This document shows positions 15,986-16,226 of a stretch of DNA of 16,226 nt, one piece after another (position 1 is the first letter of the stretch; the number at the start of each line of letters is the position of its first letter). The notes under the pieces were generated by a model. That model was given only the letters and a program-made list of their open reading frames with translations. It made no database searches and was not told the origin of the DNA. Source of the stretch: Bacillota bacterium (GTDB taxonomy: Bacteria; Bacillota_A; Clostridia; Tissierellales; Peptoniphilaceae). The position numbers and the translations under genes are program-made. The stretch lies in NCBI GenBank assembly GCA_023418535.1, contig JAEZZN010000110.1, positions 1 to 16,226 on the forward strand. Direction: 5' to 3'.

Positions 15986-16226
15986 CTATTTTACAAAATC
16001 TTTGTAAACATATGCTCTTTGGCCTTTATATTGGATTTCTGCCCAGTTTGGATTACTTACAGATACCTTACCTGTTAACTTAACCCCTTTTCTGCGTGCT
16101 CCTAATACTTTGCCATTTGGTGTTTGTCTTACATTTACTGTAGCTGTTACTGTTCCACTTACTGAAACTGAATCTACTATTAGACTTCTATATACATATC
16201 CATCTCTGTTTTGGTATCTTATTCTT
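15986..16226 (-). CDS. SH3b-domain protein, C-terminal 79 residues (partial)
   Basis: The C-terminus of a protein whose start lies beyond the right edge. The stop TAG is at 15988-15986. Of 79 visible residues, 1-18 end one repeat (GYVYRSLIVDS), and 25-79 form a bacterial SH3 domain: TVTATVNVRQTPNGKVLGAR, then KGVKLTGKVSV, WAEIQYKGQRAYVY and DFVK. The signature VNVRxTPNGKVLG...AYVYKDFV is typical of SH3_3 repeats in secreted autolysins, amidases or other wall-binding proteins, where it anchors the enzyme to peptidoglycan. The catalytic part, if any, is not visible. It is followed immediately by a strong terminator and is not part of the arc operon. Confidence 0.82.
   Translation of the reverse strand, partial: RIRYQNRDGYVYRSLIVDSVSVSGTVTATVNVRQTPNGKVLGARRKGVKLTGKVSVSNPNWAEIQYKGQRAYVYKDFVK

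Overview
The window is AT-rich with strong Shine-Dalgarno sequences, a Bacillota arginine deiminase gene order (arcA-arcB-arcC), a lipoprotein, an SH3b cell-wall protein and extended -10 promoters. This points to a low-GC, probably anaerobic or facultative Bacillota. A Tissierellales/Peptoniphilaceae-type host is plausible, but that is inference and the genus cannot be fixed from the sequence.

Layout. 6-764 (+) is a short-chain dehydrogenase with its own terminator. 976-2370 (-) is a lipoprotein serine hydrolase with an elaborate leader: two candidate promoters, a factor-independent terminator between them and a cre-like site. It is divergent from a double-GNAT acetyltransferase (2638-3528, +). 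Next come an NADPH-dependent FMN reductase (3580-4125, -) and a maltose/galactoside-type hexapeptide O-acetyltransferase (4231-4824, -). 4825-5420 is gene-poor and looks decayed, with orphan hairpins. 5421-5966 (-) is a single-domain GNAT.

6009-9950 is best read as an accessory island abutting the 3' end of guaA. It carries a broken GmrSD-like (DUF262 + DUF1524) type IV restriction gene with four single-base indels, and an AlbA_2/HATPase_c_4 ATP-binding regulator with a winged-helix tail. An imperfect direct repeat of the guaA terminal region brackets it (6009-6044 and 9919-9950), with related arm-like repeats just inside each end. No integrase is present.

9939-12425 (-) is a guaB-guaA purine operon with a good extended -10 promoter. 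guaA is a stand-alone ATP-pyrophosphatase/dimerisation protein of 326 aa with no glutaminase domain. 12559-15801 (-) is the arginine deiminase operon. arcA and arcB look intact, but arcC has an in-frame TAG and a one-base deletion, so the ATP-yielding step appears lost here. 15986-16226 (-) is the C-terminus of an SH3b-repeat protein cut by the window edge.

Functionally, guaBA makes GMP from IMP via XMP, and arcAB converts arginine to citrulline and then to ornithine plus carbamoyl phosphate. The accessory segments look like turnover at a guaA integration hotspot. No rRNA, tRNA, CRISPR array or complete transposon was seen.
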